Source of the DNA: JADJPO01 sp963828555
GTDB lineage: Bacteria > Actinomycetota > Actinomycetes > Actinomycetales > Kineosporiaceae
Length of the DNA stretch: 64,000 nt
Reading direction: 5' to 3'
NCBI GenBank assembly: GCA_963828555.1
Contig: CAWHEL010000002.1
Location: 1,364,001 to 1,428,000 of the forward strand
Shown here: positions 17,569 through 26,170 of the stretch, in pieces
Position numbering within the stretch: the stretch's first letter is position 1
How the letters are laid out: each line of letters opens with the position of its first letter
The notes under the pieces: generated by a model
The model's input: the letters and a program-made list of their open reading frames with translations, nothing else
The model's database searches: none
Told to the model about the DNA's origin: nothing
Program-made: the position numbers and the translations under genes

Positions 17569-17592
17569 GGCCCTGAGTCTAGATACCGCCGA

Positions 17593-18414
17593 TCACCAGG
17601 TGGCGGACTGGTCGTTCGGCGCGGCCGTCGTCAGGGCGATCGGGCTCGAGGCCTTGATCACCACGGTCTGCGACAGCAGGTCGCCGAAGGTCTGCCTGCG
17701 CTGGGTCCACAGGGGTGCCAGGTACCCGACGCCCAGGCTGAGACTGTCCAGGATCTGGGCGAACCGGCGCAGGAGTGCAGTGGCCGGGCCGGGTGCCACC
17801 AGGTGCTCGGTGCCGGGGTGGCGGCGCACCTTGCGCACGAGTTGAGTGCCGACCACCCGCTTGCCGAGCGTCTGGCCGGTCGTGCCCTGCAGGTAGATCG
17901 CGTTCCACACCCCGAACACCACCCAGGCGATGTTCCCCGCGGCGTCGCCGAGCAGCGAGGCCACCCCGCTGACCAGCCCGAGAAGCAGTCCGTCCACGAT
18001 GGACGAGCCGACCCGCAGGCCCCAGGAGGCGCAGTCGTAGGACGTGCCGGCGACGATCACGGCACCCTTGCGCGGCATCGCGGGGGGCCCCCACGACGGC
18101 CCTCCATGAGCGGGGACGGCGGGGGGTCCCCACGCAGGCGGAGCCGCGGTGGCAGTGGCCGGCATCCGCCAGGCCGCCTCGGCCTGTGCCTCCCACGGCG
18201 CAGGCCCGACCGGCTGCCCCACCGGCGCCGGCCCGGATGTTGCCTGCCAGGCCGGTGCCTGCTCCTCCGGTGCCTGCGCGACCGCGGGGGCGAAGGGACC
18301 GGCGCCCGGGGCGGGGCCGGCAGTTGTACCGATCGGGATCCCGAAGCGGTTGTACTGCACGCCGTCCTCGCCGTAGGCGGGTGGCGTGCGGTACGGGGTG
18401 TTGTCGTAGCTCAT
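17593..18414 (-). CDS. RDD family membrane protein
   Basis: A 273-residue protein. The first 130 residues are Pro/Ala/Gly-rich, with two near-identical WGPPA(M/V)P blocks encoded by G/C-rich repeats near 18075-18135. The C-terminal RDD domain starts at YDCASWGLRVGSSIVDGLLLG, with the R and two D residues that name the family, and has about three hydrophobic helices. It ends with GQTLGKRVVGTQLV and RRQTFGDLLSQTVV, both typical. The ATG at 18414 (MSYDNTPYRTPP) is preferred over an upstream start. The function of RDD proteins is mostly unknown; some act in ion transport. Confidence 0.85.
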   Translation of the reverse strand: MSYDNTPYRTPPAYGEDGVQYNRFGIPIGTTAGPAPGAGPFAPAVAQAPEEQAPAWQATSGPAPVGQPVGPAPWEAQAEAAWRMPATATAAPPAWGPPAVPAHGGPSWGPPAMPRKGAVIVAGTSYDCASWGLRVGSSIVDGLLLGLVSGVASLLGDAAGNIAWVVFGVWNAIYLQGTTGQTLGKRVVGTQLVRKVRRHPGTEHLVAPGPATALLRRFAQILDSLSLGVGYLAPLWTQRRQTFGDLLSQTVVIKASSPIALTTAAPNDQSATW

Positions 18415-18517
18415 CGGTCCCTCCGGTCCACATCCCGGGCGCGGGTGCTCGCCCCTCAGGTCGGTCGTCCGGCGCCGGATATGAGCCAACGAGCGGTGGC
18501 TTCGCTGCGTGACCCGG

Positions 18518-18546
18518 TTGACGCGTCGGGAGAACTGATTTACTGT
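18518..18546 (+). promoter_or_regulatory. Promoter upstream of the YceI gene
   Basis: TTGACG at 18518-18523 and TACTGT at 18541-18546 are separated by 17 bases, in an unusually AT-rich stretch. The start codon is 41 bases further on. The bases ACTGTTCAACTATTCAGT just after form a short partial dyad that could bind a MarR-type repressor; that part is speculative. Confidence 0.55.
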
Positions 18547-18587
18547 TCAACTATTCAGTCAAGCCCCTTCGAAGGAGAACCCCACAG

Positions 18588-19136
18588 ATGAGCGCCTTTC
18601 CCGCCGAGCTGACCGGTACCTGGGACATCGACGCCGACCACAGCACCGTCGGCTTCGCCGCCAAGCACGCCGTTGTCGCCACCACGCGGGGGCACTTCAC
18701 CTCCTACACCGGTGGTGCGACGATCGACGCCGCCGACCCCGGGAGCTCGACCCTGTGGGTCGACATCGACGCCGCGTCCGTCACCACCGGTAACGAGCAG
18801 CGTGACGGCCACCTGAAGAGCCCCGACTTCTTCGACGTGGAGAACCACCCGAAGATCAGCTTCAAGAGCACCTCGGTCGCGGTGAAGGGCGACGAGATCG
18901 TCACCATCGGCGACCTGACCGTGGCCGGCGCGACCCACCCGGTCGAGCTGGTCTGGGAGTTCGGCGGCATCGCCAAGGACCCGTTCGGCAACGTCAAGAC
19001 CGGCTTCGAGTCCACGGTTACCATCAACCGCAAGGACTGGGGCCTCCAGTGGAACGCCGCCCTGGAGACTGGTGGCTTCCTGGTGTCCGAGAAGGTCAAG
19101 CTGACCCTCGAGATCGAGGCCACCAAGCGCGCCTGA
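18588..19136 (+). CDS. YceI family polyisoprenoid-binding protein
   Basis: A 182-residue lipocalin-like protein, a family that binds long isoprenoid chains. It opens with the typical GTWDIDADHSTVGFAAKHAV. The central blocks VDIDAASVTTGNEQRDGHLKS, FDVENHPKISFKS and the end FGNVKTGFESTVTINRKDWG are all canonical. There is no signal peptide, as in most actinobacterial cytoplasmic members. GAAGGAGAA precedes the ATG. Many homologues are stress-induced and adjacent to MarR regulators, but none is seen here. Confidence 0.93.
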   Translation: MSAFPAELTGTWDIDADHSTVGFAAKHAVVATTRGHFTSYTGGATIDAADPGSSTLWVDIDAASVTTGNEQRDGHLKSPDFFDVENHPKISFKSTSVAVKGDEIVTIGDLTVAGATHPVELVWEFGGIAKDPFGNVKTGFESTVTINRKDWGLQWNAALETGGFLVSEKVKLTLEIEATKRA

Positions 19137-19149
19137 CCCACCCTCGAAA

Positions 19150-19225
19150 CCTGCTCATGCTCCGCAGGGGAACGACAATTCGGTCATCGGAAGGCCGGAA
19201 CGTGTACCCCCACGGAGCATGAGCG
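19150..19225. repeat. Palindromic element family A, copy 4 (diverged loop)
   Basis: The outer arms CCTGCTCATGCTCCG and CGGAGCATGAGCG match the family; the inner part is unrelated to the GACAGCGTTGTC loop. It is between the YceI gene and glpQ. An alternative glpQ start codon (19219) lies inside the right arm. Confidence 0.8.
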
Positions 19226-19248
19226 TGGTTTGTGCCAGCATCTTTGCC

Positions 19249-20055
19249 GTGGTTACGTCGCCGGCCGCTGGTGGACCGCTCGTCATCGCCCATCGGGGGG
19301 CCAGCGACGCCCTGCCCGAGCACACCCCGGCCGCCTACCGCCGCGCCATCGCGGAGGGCGCCGACGGGCTCGAGTGTGACGTCCGGATGAGCGCCGATCG
19401 GCACTTGGTCTGCCTGCACGACGCACGGGTCGACCGCACGTCCTCGGGTCGGGGCTCGGTCGCCTCGATGACCCTGGCCGAGCTGGAGGCGCTCGACTGG
19501 GGTTCCTGGAAGTACGGCTCGCCCGGGCCGGACGGCGAGCCCGGACACAGCGCCCTGCTCACCCTGGAGATGCTGCTCGGCATGGTCCGCGACTGCGGCC
19601 GGCGGGTCGATCTCGCGATCGAGACCAAGCACCCGAACCGGTTCGGCGGCCAGGTCGAGGAGGAGCTCGCAGCCGTGCTCGCCCGGTTCGACAAGGAGAC
19701 GGCCGCGGACGCCGTGCGCGGCGGCGTCCGGATGATGAGCTTCTCGGGCCTCGCTCTGCGCCGGATGAACCAGCTGAGCCCGGAGCTGCCACTGGTCTAC
19801 CTGATGGAGCGGGTGCCCTGGGTCTACCGCGACGGCAGCCTGCCGGAGGGGGTGGGCATCGCCGGGATCGCCGTCGAGCTCCTGCGGGAGAAGCCCGACT
19901 ATGTCCGGCTCGCGCACGAGGCGGGGCACGCCGTCCACGTCTGGACGGTCGACGAGCCGGACGACGTGCAACGTTGCCTCGACGCCGGGGTCGAGGCGAT
20001 CATCACCAACCGGCCCCGCCAGGTGCTTGAGCAGGTGGCCCGAGCGGGCTGTTGA
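19249..20055 (+). CDS. glpQ: Glycerophosphodiester phosphodiesterase
   Basis: A 268-residue cytoplasmic-type GDPD that hydrolyses deacylated phospholipids to glycerol-3-phosphate and an alcohol. The metal-binding and catalytic motifs are intact: VIAHRGASDALPEHT (catalytic His), GADGLECDVRMSADRHLVCLHD (second His, metal Glu/Asp) and DLAIETKHP. The end VHVWTVDEPDDVQRCLDAGV is also canonical. The GTG at 19249 is preferred to the ATG at 19219, because the latter sits in the palindromic repeat and would add ten residues lacking similarity. No signal peptide is seen. Confidence 0.88.
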   Translation: MVTSPAAGGPLVIAHRGASDALPEHTPAAYRRAIAEGADGLECDVRMSADRHLVCLHDARVDRTSSGRGSVASMTLAELEALDWGSWKYGSPGPDGEPGHSALLTLEMLLGMVRDCGRRVDLAIETKHPNRFGGQVEEELAAVLARFDKETAADAVRGGVRMMSFSGLALRRMNQLSPELPLVYLMERVPWVYRDGSLPEGVGIAGIAVELLREKPDYVRLAHEAGHAVHVWTVDEPDDVQRCLDAGVEAIITNRPRQVLEQVARAGC

Positions 20056-20209
20056 GCCCGCCGCCTCACCCGGCGCTTCTCCTGGCCTGGACGTACATTC
20101 GGAGCATTACCCCGCGCGCACGAACGGGGCGGTGGTTGGATCTCTCCGCGGAGCGGGGCAACCGCGGACCGAGTTGCCGGCACGAGGCGACGGCGAGGAG
20201 GGCATCACG

Positions 20210-20656
20210 GTGAGTTCCGCTCAGGTGATATCGCCGCCTCCGATCCAGGTGCTCCGGCTGCCGCACCGCGCCGATGCCGTCGCTGGGGCCCGTCGCCGGA
20301 TCCGGACGGCGATGGCCGAGGCAGGGCTGAGCCAGGTGGTGGTCGACGACGCCGAAGTGGTGATCTCGGAGCTGCTCGGGAACGCCGTGCGGTACGGACG
20401 GGCCATCGCCGGCGGCGTCCTGGTGCTCGGCTGGCAGGTCCGCGAGACCGAGCTGGCGCTGCGGGTGACCGACGGCGGCTCATGCCTGCCGGTCGAGGCC
20501 CGCGAGGCCGGCCCGACCGCGGTGTCGGGCCGGGGTCTGCGCATCGTCGAGCGGCTCTCCTCCACCTGGGGGGTCACCGACCACGTCGGAGGGCTGCGCA
20601 CGGTGTGGGCACTGCTTCCCCTGGAGTCTCCCCCGACGTTGCGTCTGGTGAGATAG
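20210..20656 (+). CDS. RsbW-like ATP-binding protein (serine kinase/anti-sigma family)
   Basis: A 148-residue single HATPase_c_2 domain. The N-box region DDAEVVISELLGNAVRYGRA contains the conserved Asn, and SGRGLRIVERLSSTWGV is the glycine-rich lid. Such stand-alone proteins in actinomycetes regulate alternative sigma factors or anti-anti-sigma proteins, but no partner is adjacent. The GTG at 20210 is chosen because GAGGAG sits about 10 bases upstream. Confidence 0.85.
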   Translation: MSSAQVISPPPIQVLRLPHRADAVAGARRRIRTAMAEAGLSQVVVDDAEVVISELLGNAVRYGRAIAGGVLVLGWQVRETELALRVTDGGSCLPVEAREAGPTAVSGRGLRIVERLSSTWGVTDHVGGLRTVWALLPLESPPTLRLVR

Positions 20657-20683
20657 TCCGACGCGACGGGGGTCGGGGGAGCC

Positions 20684-20794
20684 GTGAAGGAACTCGTGAC
20701 GACCTTCGTGGTGGCCATGGTCTCCGCGGTTCTTCCGCTGCTCGCGCACGGGCTGGTGCCCGGGGTGGGGAACCTACACTGGGACGGCCTCTGA
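20684..20794 (+). CDS. Possible 36-residue single-pass membrane peptide
   Basis: A GTG-started frame after the RsbW-like gene encodes a peptide with one clear hydrophobic stretch (LVTTFVVAMVSAVLPLLAHG) and a short polar tail ending in HWDGL. A purine-rich GGGGGAG precedes the start. It lies 27 bases before the DUF5926 gene, whose own promoter may overlap its end. There is no homology that I recognise; the evidence is only frame, RBS and hydrophobicity. Confidence 0.3.
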   Translation: MKELVTTFVVAMVSAVLPLLAHGLVPGVGNLHWDGL

Positions 20795-20821
20795 GCCCCG
20801 TCTGCCAAGGAGTCCGATCCC

Positions 20822-21796
20822 ATGGGCAAGTCCTCGCGTCGTGCCGCCGTCCGCCAGGGGTCCGCGCCCACTGAAGTGACTGCGGGCGGTGAGGTGCCGG
20901 TGGTCGGGATGCGTGAGCCCTGCCCGTGCGGTTCGGGCAAGCGCTACAAGGCCTGCCACGGCCGGGCGGCCCGGTTCGACGCAGCCATCCTGGTCACCCG
21001 CCCCTTCGAGGGGCTGGCCGGGGAGTGCGACTGGGTGGCCATGCGCGAGATCGTGCCCTCGGCCACCGCCCGGGTGCGTACCGTCGCCGCCCACGGCGCC
21101 CGCGAGGTCACCGTGAGCACCGTGCTGCCGCTGGCCTGGCCCGCTCTGCACCGCGCGGACGGCGAGATCTTCGTCGGCCTGCAGACCGGCGCCGGATCGG
21201 GCGATGCCGGCCGGGACGTCGCGCACGCGCTGCTGGCGGCGCTCGAGGTCGGGCCGGGCACTCCCGTGACCGAGGGTGTGGCGCCCGCCGGAACCCCCCG
21301 ATTGCAGGACGTGCTGGACGCCGACGTGCCGTTCGAGGTGACCGTGCACGAGGGGTTCGACTTCTGGCTGGCCGAGGATGTCCAGGTCACCGGCGACGTC
21401 CGGGAGTCGCTGGAGCGGGCCAACGCCGCCGTGGTGCCCACCCGTCGGCTGGCCTCGGTGGACGCCGCCTACTGGTGTGCGGTCGGCGAGCGGCGCCACC
21501 TGCGCTGGGTGATGCCGAACGCCGAGGACGCCCTGCTCGACGGCCTGGCCCGGCTGCACGCCGCCGGCAGTTCGGCGGTGGCCGACGGCGCCCGGTACGT
21601 GGGGGCGTTCCGGGCCGACGGGCTGATGGTGCCGGTGTGGGACCTCCCGGTGGAGACCGACGCGGAGGCGCTGGAGAAGCCGGCCGCGCTGTTCGCCGAA
21701 CGCCTCGCCGAGGCGATCGCGTCGACCACCCCGCTGACCCCGCTCGAGCGAGGTGCCCGGGCCGGTGTCGTCTCCCGCCAACTCACCCTGCGCTGA
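20822..21796 (+). CDS. DUF5926 family protein with SEC-C zinc motif
   Basis: A 324-residue protein. Near residue 35 it has a SEC-C metal-binding motif (PCPCGSGKRYKACHG), as found at the end of SecA and in YchJ. The rest is a DUF5926 body conserved in actinomycetes (VLPLAWPALHRADGEIFVG, VDAAYWCAVGERRHLRWVMP, RAGVVSRQLTLR at the end). AAGGAG lies 8 bases before the ATG. The function is not known; SEC-C motifs bind zinc and can contact ribosomes or SecB-like partners. Confidence 0.85.
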   Translation: MGKSSRRAAVRQGSAPTEVTAGGEVPVVGMREPCPCGSGKRYKACHGRAARFDAAILVTRPFEGLAGECDWVAMREIVPSATARVRTVAAHGAREVTVSTVLPLAWPALHRADGEIFVGLQTGAGSGDAGRDVAHALLAALEVGPGTPVTEGVAPAGTPRLQDVLDADVPFEVTVHEGFDFWLAEDVQVTGDVRESLERANAAVVPTRRLASVDAAYWCAVGERRHLRWVMPNAEDALLDGLARLHAAGSSAVADGARYVGAFRADGLMVPVWDLPVETDAEALEKPAALFAERLAEAIASTTPLTPLERGARAGVVSRQLTLR

Positions 21797-21841
21797 ACTA
21801 CCCCCGCCCTGCGCGAGCGGTCGTTGACTAGGCTCACCGGC

Positions 21842-22618
21842 ATGACCGGGCGTGCAGAGGGTCGACTCGCCGGGCTGGCTGCCGTCATCCCGGCCTACAA
21901 CGAGGCCGAACAGATCGCGAGCACGGTGACCGCGGTGCTGGCCCTGCCCGGGGTGCGCCACGTCGTCGTGGTCGACGACGGCTCCACCGATGCGACGCTG
22001 CGCAACGCCGGGAACGCGGGGGCGATCGCGGTGCGGATGCCGCACAACCGGGGCAAGGGTGCCACCCTGGAGCGTGGGGTGGCCCGGGTCTCCCGTTTCG
22101 CCGACGCCGGCGAGTTGGCCCTGCTGTTCGTGGACGCCGATCTCGGCCCGAGCGCGGCCGGGCTGGCCCCGCTGGCGGCCCCGGTGCTGGCAGGCGAGGC
22201 CGACATGACCATCGCGATCCTGCCGCCGCAGGACACCGCGGGCGGCGGCCACGGGTTCGTGGTGCGCCTGGCCCGCAAGGGCGTCCACGACGCCACCGGC
22301 TGGTCGGCCACCCAGCCGCTGTCGGGCATGCGCTGCCTCACCCTGGAGGCCTTCGAGGCCGGCCGTCCGCTCGCTCACGGCTGGGGGGTGGAGACCGCGC
22401 TCACCATCGACGTGCTCACCGCCGGGCTGCGGGTGCTCGAGGTGCCGTGCGACCTGCAGCACCGGGTGACCGGCGCGGACTGGCGTGGGCAGCTGCACCG
22501 GGCCGACCAGTACCGCGACGTCGCCCGCGCGCTCGCCGCACGCCGTGCCCGCCGCGCGACCCCACTCCGGGTGCTGGCCCGGCTGCCCCGGCTGCCCCGG
22601 CTGCGGCGGGGGTCGTGA
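21842..22618 (+). CDS. Family 2 glycosyltransferase
   Basis: A 258-residue GT-A enzyme. It opens with LAAVIPAYNEAEQIASTV, followed by the nucleotide-binding VVVVDDGSTDATL and the metal-binding LLFVDADLG. The end lacks membrane segments, so it is a soluble or peripheral enzyme of the dolichol/polyprenol phosphate-sugar synthase shape. It precedes an MptB-like mannosyltransferase by 4 bases and so may make its lipid-linked sugar donor. The sugar identity is inferred from context only. The ATG at 21842 fits homologues better than the one at 21824. Confidence 0.82.
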   Translation: MTGRAEGRLAGLAAVIPAYNEAEQIASTVTAVLALPGVRHVVVVDDGSTDATLRNAGNAGAIAVRMPHNRGKGATLERGVARVSRFADAGELALLFVDADLGPSAAGLAPLAAPVLAGEADMTIAILPPQDTAGGGHGFVVRLARKGVHDATGWSATQPLSGMRCLTLEAFEAGRPLAHGWGVETALTIDVLTAGLRVLEVPCDLQHRVTGADWRGQLHRADQYRDVARALAARRARRATPLRVLARLPRLPRLRRGS

Positions 22619-22622
22619 GCCG

Positions 22623-24104
22623 GTGAGCTCCGGACGGCGGGCGGCCGGCCTGTGCGCGGCCGCCCTGGCGCTGTTGGTGCTGCTCGGGGCGCTCGGAGAC
22701 TCCGCCGCCGTCCCCGGGCTGGGGGCCCGCGCGCCGCACCCGCCGTGGGATCTGGCCGCCGGGGCGTCGTCCGGTCTGGTCACGGTGCTGGGGGTGCTCG
22801 CCTACGCCGCCGGGGGGTTCGGGGTCTGGCTCGCGCTGCGCGCGATCCGCGACGGCGCCAGGCCCGACCCGCGCCGGATGCTCGTGGCCGGTATCGGGGT
22901 GGCGTTCGCGCTCACCCTGGTACCGCCGGCCGGATCGGCCGACCACCTGTCCTACCTCGCCTACGGCCGGATCGCCGCGGCGGGTCAGGATGCCTACGTC
23001 GTGGCGCCGGGGGACTGGCTCGGCGGAACCGACCCGGTGGCCGGTGCCGTCCAGCCGCCCTGGCGGGACACCCCGAGTGTCTACGGGCCGGTGGCCACCG
23101 CCGCGTTCGCCGGTGTGGCCCGCCTCGGCGACGGATCGCTGCGGCTGACCACTTGGATCTGGTCGCTGCTCTGCGCCGCAGCGTTCGCCCTGGTCGCCCT
23201 GCTGCTGCACCGATTGCTCGGGGCGGACGACGCGGCGCGCCGCCGCGCCGCCGTGCTGTGGACACTGAACCCCTTGCTGCTCGGCCAGCTGGTGCTAGGC
23301 GCCCACCTCGACGTGCTGGCAGCCGCCGCGTCGATGCTCGCCCTGGCCCTCGCCGTCCGGCACCCCGCACCGGCCGGCGCCCTGCTCGGCGCCGCTGTCG
23401 CGATCAAGGCCCCCTATGCGTTGTTCGGCCTGGCGCTGCTGTGGGCGGCCAGGCGGCTGCCGGAGTCCCACCGCTGGCGCACCCTGTCGACGGGGATCTT
23501 CGGAGCGGCGATGGTGCTGGTGCCGGCCCACGTGCTGGCCGGGCCGCACGTGTTCGACCAACTGCGCACGGCGAGCGGGTTCACCTCGATCGCCTCGCCC
23601 TGGCGGGCCGTGGTGAACCTGATCGAACTGGGCACCGGCAGCGGCTCGCTGCGCCCGGTCGTGGTGCCGGCGGCCCTGCTGGTGGCGGGCGGCCTGGCCT
23701 GGCTGCTCGGTCGCCGGATCCTGCCCCGGCGCGAGCCCGACACCGACTCTCCCGCAAGGGATTTGGTGCTTGCCGACGCCGCCCGGGCGGCCCTGGTGTT
23801 GACTGCCGCCTGGGTCTTCTGCGCGCCGTATGCGCTGCCCTGGTACGACGCCATGGTCTGGGCCCCGATGGCCCTGGTCGCCGCTCCGGTCGAGCTCGCG
23901 GGGCTGGAGGCGGCCCTGCTCGCCCGGCTAGCCGTGCTGTCGCTGGCCTACCTGCCCGGGCGGGTGGTCGGACTGTCGCCGGCGGTGGAGACGCTCACCC
24001 TCGGTTTCCGCCGCTACGTCGCGCCGGTGCTGGTGCTCAGCGCCGTCCTGGCCGCTGTGAGGTGGGCCCGGGCAGAGCGTCGTCGGCCATCGCCCGTGCC
24101 GTGA
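22623..24104 (+). CDS. Polyprenol-phosphate-dependent mannosyltransferase (MptA/MptB-like)
   Basis: A 493-residue GT-C membrane enzyme with about 12 hydrophobic helices. The first external loop contains the acidic motif of the class (SADHLSYLAYGRIAAAGQDAY). LLLGQLVLGAHLDVLAAAA and AIKAPYALFGLAL are also typical of mycobacterial MptA/MptB and their homologues, which add mannose to lipoglycans from polyprenol-phosphate-mannose. The GTG at 22623 lies 4 bases after the GT2 stop, so the two genes form an operon. Its last 68 bases overlap the 3' end of the convergent gene at 24037. Confidence 0.83.
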   Translation: MSSGRRAAGLCAAALALLVLLGALGDSAAVPGLGARAPHPPWDLAAGASSGLVTVLGVLAYAAGGFGVWLALRAIRDGARPDPRRMLVAGIGVAFALTLVPPAGSADHLSYLAYGRIAAAGQDAYVVAPGDWLGGTDPVAGAVQPPWRDTPSVYGPVATAAFAGVARLGDGSLRLTTWIWSLLCAAAFALVALLLHRLLGADDAARRRAAVLWTLNPLLLGQLVLGAHLDVLAAAASMLALALAVRHPAPAGALLGAAVAIKAPYALFGLALLWAARRLPESHRWRTLSTGIFGAAMVLVPAHVLAGPHVFDQLRTASGFTSIASPWRAVVNLIELGTGSGSLRPVVVPAALLVAGGLAWLLGRRILPRREPDTDSPARDLVLADAARAALVLTAAWVFCAPYALPWYDAMVWAPMALVAAPVELAGLEAALLARLAVLSLAYLPGRVVGLSPAVETLTLGFRRYVAPVLVLSAVLAAVRWARAERRRPSPVP

Positions 24105-26148
24105 CGGCGACCAGCAACGGCAGGGCGATCAGTGCGGCGGACGGCGGGATCGAGGTGCCGGAATCGTTGGCGGCGAACGAGATCGCGAGCAGGACGCCGA
24201 GCGCGATCAACCCGTCCGGCAGCAGTGGGAGACGCCGGTAGGTCACCTCCAGCCATCCGAGCCGGAACCGCCCGGGTTGCGCCAGCGCCCACACCAGCAG
24301 GGCCGCCACCACCGGCAGGGCCATCGTCGCCGGCGACGAGGTGAGGATCTCCCAGTTCTGCAACGCCTTCCGGCGCACCACGTCCCAGGCGCCGCCGTCC
24401 AGGGCGGTCTGCACGAACCTGCCGAGATGGGTGCGCGCGGCCGGGGCGCGCAGCCAATCGGCCACTGCCACCAGGACCACCAGGGTCACGGTGACCACGA
24501 CGATTCCCAGTCCCCGGCGCCAGGTCACCCGCAACCCGGCGATGCGCAGGGCCAGCACCCCGAACGCCGGCAGCAGGGCCGGTGCCCCGCCGACATCGGC
24601 ACCCAGGCCGGGCAGCACGTCGATCGCCGCCGCCACCACGCCCAGGCCGAGGACGGCGGCAGCGGCGATTCGCGGCCGGCCGGCAGCCAGCAGCGGAGCC
24701 GCCAGCGCCAGTGCGACGAAGACCGCGGCGGCGCCGAAGACGGCGAACAGGGGGTTCCCGAGGCCGTAGAACCGCCCCGCGATCAACGGCTGACCGCCCA
24801 TCAAGGTGGTCAGCGACAGGGTGGAGCCGGTCGCCACGTCGGCGGTCAGCACCCCCATGGTGAGCGCTCCAGCCGCCCCGACGGCACCGAACGGGGCCCG
24901 CCGCCACGGGCCGGCGTGGGCGACCGCGGTGAGCAGCAGGGCGCCGCCCAGAACCGTAAGGGCAAGGAGCGCCCCTGCCTGATCACTGCGCCACCAGGGC
25001 ACGAGGCCGGCCAGCACGCTGGCCGCCGGGATCATCCCGCCGAGGATCGCCGTCGCCTGCAGGAGCCGGAACCGGCGCCGGCGGGCCAGGGCACCGAGCA
25101 GCGCCACCTGCCCGAGCACGACGGCAGCCACGAACGGGCCGATCAGCGGTTGGATCGCCACCGCCGCCTGGTCCAGGTCGATCACGTGTTCCAGCCGATC
25201 GGCCTGGTTGCCGCCCACGGCCACCGGCACCATCGGTGCACCGTCCACCTGGTCCGGCACGGTCACGCCGAGCAGGTTCAGCACGGTGACCGGCAGATCG
25301 GTGGTCAGCACCAGACCGTCCTGCTGGGCACTGCCCGATCGGAGTAGCGCCGCCGGGTGCATCGCTCCGCCGGGCTGGGGGCCGACCACGGCGGCGAACT
25401 GCATCCGCGGTGGCGGGCCACCGTCGGCGAGCGAGGCGACGATCACGGTGGCCGAGGGGGGCAGGGCGTTCAGGAGGCTCACTAGGCGGGCGTCCAGTGC
25501 GCTCACCAGGGCGGCGCGGTCCACGGCGGGAGTGGTGCCGACCGCCCCCAGGTCGATCGCCAGCACGTCCGGGGCGGTCGCCAGCGCGGCGGTCAGCGCG
25601 GCGTCGGAATCTGCGGGCCAGGTCCGCTCGATCGTGCCGGATCGGCCGGCCAGCGCCACTGCCGCGCCGGGCCCGATCGCCGCGGTACGTCGTCCGGCAG
25701 CCGTCAGCGTGTCGCCCAGGGTGCCCGGCACGGCCGCGAAGCCCTGGTCTGCCGCCCGGTCGGTGTAGTCGCGCCAGTCGGCCAGGGACGGTGCCCGGCA
25801 GTCGCCGTCCGCCGTACGCGCGGCGTCGGCGCGGCGTCCGGCCGAGACGGCCAGCCAGCCGTCCACCGGGCAGGCGTCCAGCTCCACGCTGCGGGGCACC
25901 AGGGCGGCGATCGACCCGTTGGCCAGCAGAGCGGCGAGAGCCGGGGTCTGGTCGGAGACGTCGTCCCAGCGCAGCCCAGCCGTGCCGAGCAGCACTACTG
26001 GTCCGGGTGCCGTCGGGTCGGCGGTGGTCCGGTGACCGGCGGCCACCGCGGACGCGGAGGCGTCGGCCGGGCCGACGAGCAGCGCCCCGAGCGCCACCGG
26101 CAGGGTGATCAGCAGGGTGATCAGTAGTCGTCGGAGGCTGGCGGGCAC
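24037..26148 (-). CDS. Large membrane protein with alkaline-phosphatase-like extracytoplasmic domain
   Basis: A 703-residue protein with an N-terminal signal/anchor (LLITLLITLPVALGALLVG). An external domain of about 300 residues follows (PGPVVLLGTAGLRWDDVSDQ, ATAPDVLAIDLGAVG), resembling the alkaline phosphatase/sulfatase fold. About ten membrane helices come next. The mid-part GRFYGLGNPLFAVFG contains a conserved-looking N-P motif seen in actinobacterial homologues. Lack of clear metal-ligand residues makes catalysis uncertain. It is convergent with the mannosyltransferase, overlapping it by 68 bases, and divergent from the GT87 gene, so it probably belongs to the same envelope glycan group. 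Confidence 0.7.
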   Translation of the reverse strand: MPASLRRLLITLLITLPVALGALLVGPADASASAVAAGHRTTADPTAPGPVVLLGTAGLRWDDVSDQTPALAALLANGSIAALVPRSVELDACPVDGWLAVSAGRRADAARTADGDCRAPSLADWRDYTDRAADQGFAAVPGTLGDTLTAAGRRTAAIGPGAAVALAGRSGTIERTWPADSDAALTAALATAPDVLAIDLGAVGTTPAVDRAALVSALDARLVSLLNALPPSATVIVASLADGGPPPRMQFAAVVGPQPGGAMHPAALLRSGSAQQDGLVLTTDLPVTVLNLLGVTVPDQVDGAPMVPVAVGGNQADRLEHVIDLDQAAVAIQPLIGPFVAAVVLGQVALLGALARRRRFRLLQATAILGGMIPAASVLAGLVPWWRSDQAGALLALTVLGGALLLTAVAHAGPWRRAPFGAVGAAGALTMGVLTADVATGSTLSLTTLMGGQPLIAGRFYGLGNPLFAVFGAAAVFVALALAAPLLAAGRPRIAAAAVLGLGVVAAAIDVLPGLGADVGGAPALLPAFGVLALRIAGLRVTWRRGLGIVVVTVTLVVLVAVADWLRAPAARTHLGRFVQTALDGGAWDVVRRKALQNWEILTSSPATMALPVVAALLVWALAQPGRFRLGWLEVTYRRLPLLPDGLIALGVLLAISFAANDSGTSIPPSAALIALPLLVAVTARAMADDALPGPTSQRPGRR

Positions 26149-26170
26149 CGGCTCAGCCTAGGGTGGGCAG

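Noticed and set aside
20774..22783. A 669-codon minus-strand open frame across the DUF5926 and glycosyltransferase genes
   Set aside because: It has no recognisable domain and is antisense to two well-supported genes; it is an artefact of high third-position G+C.
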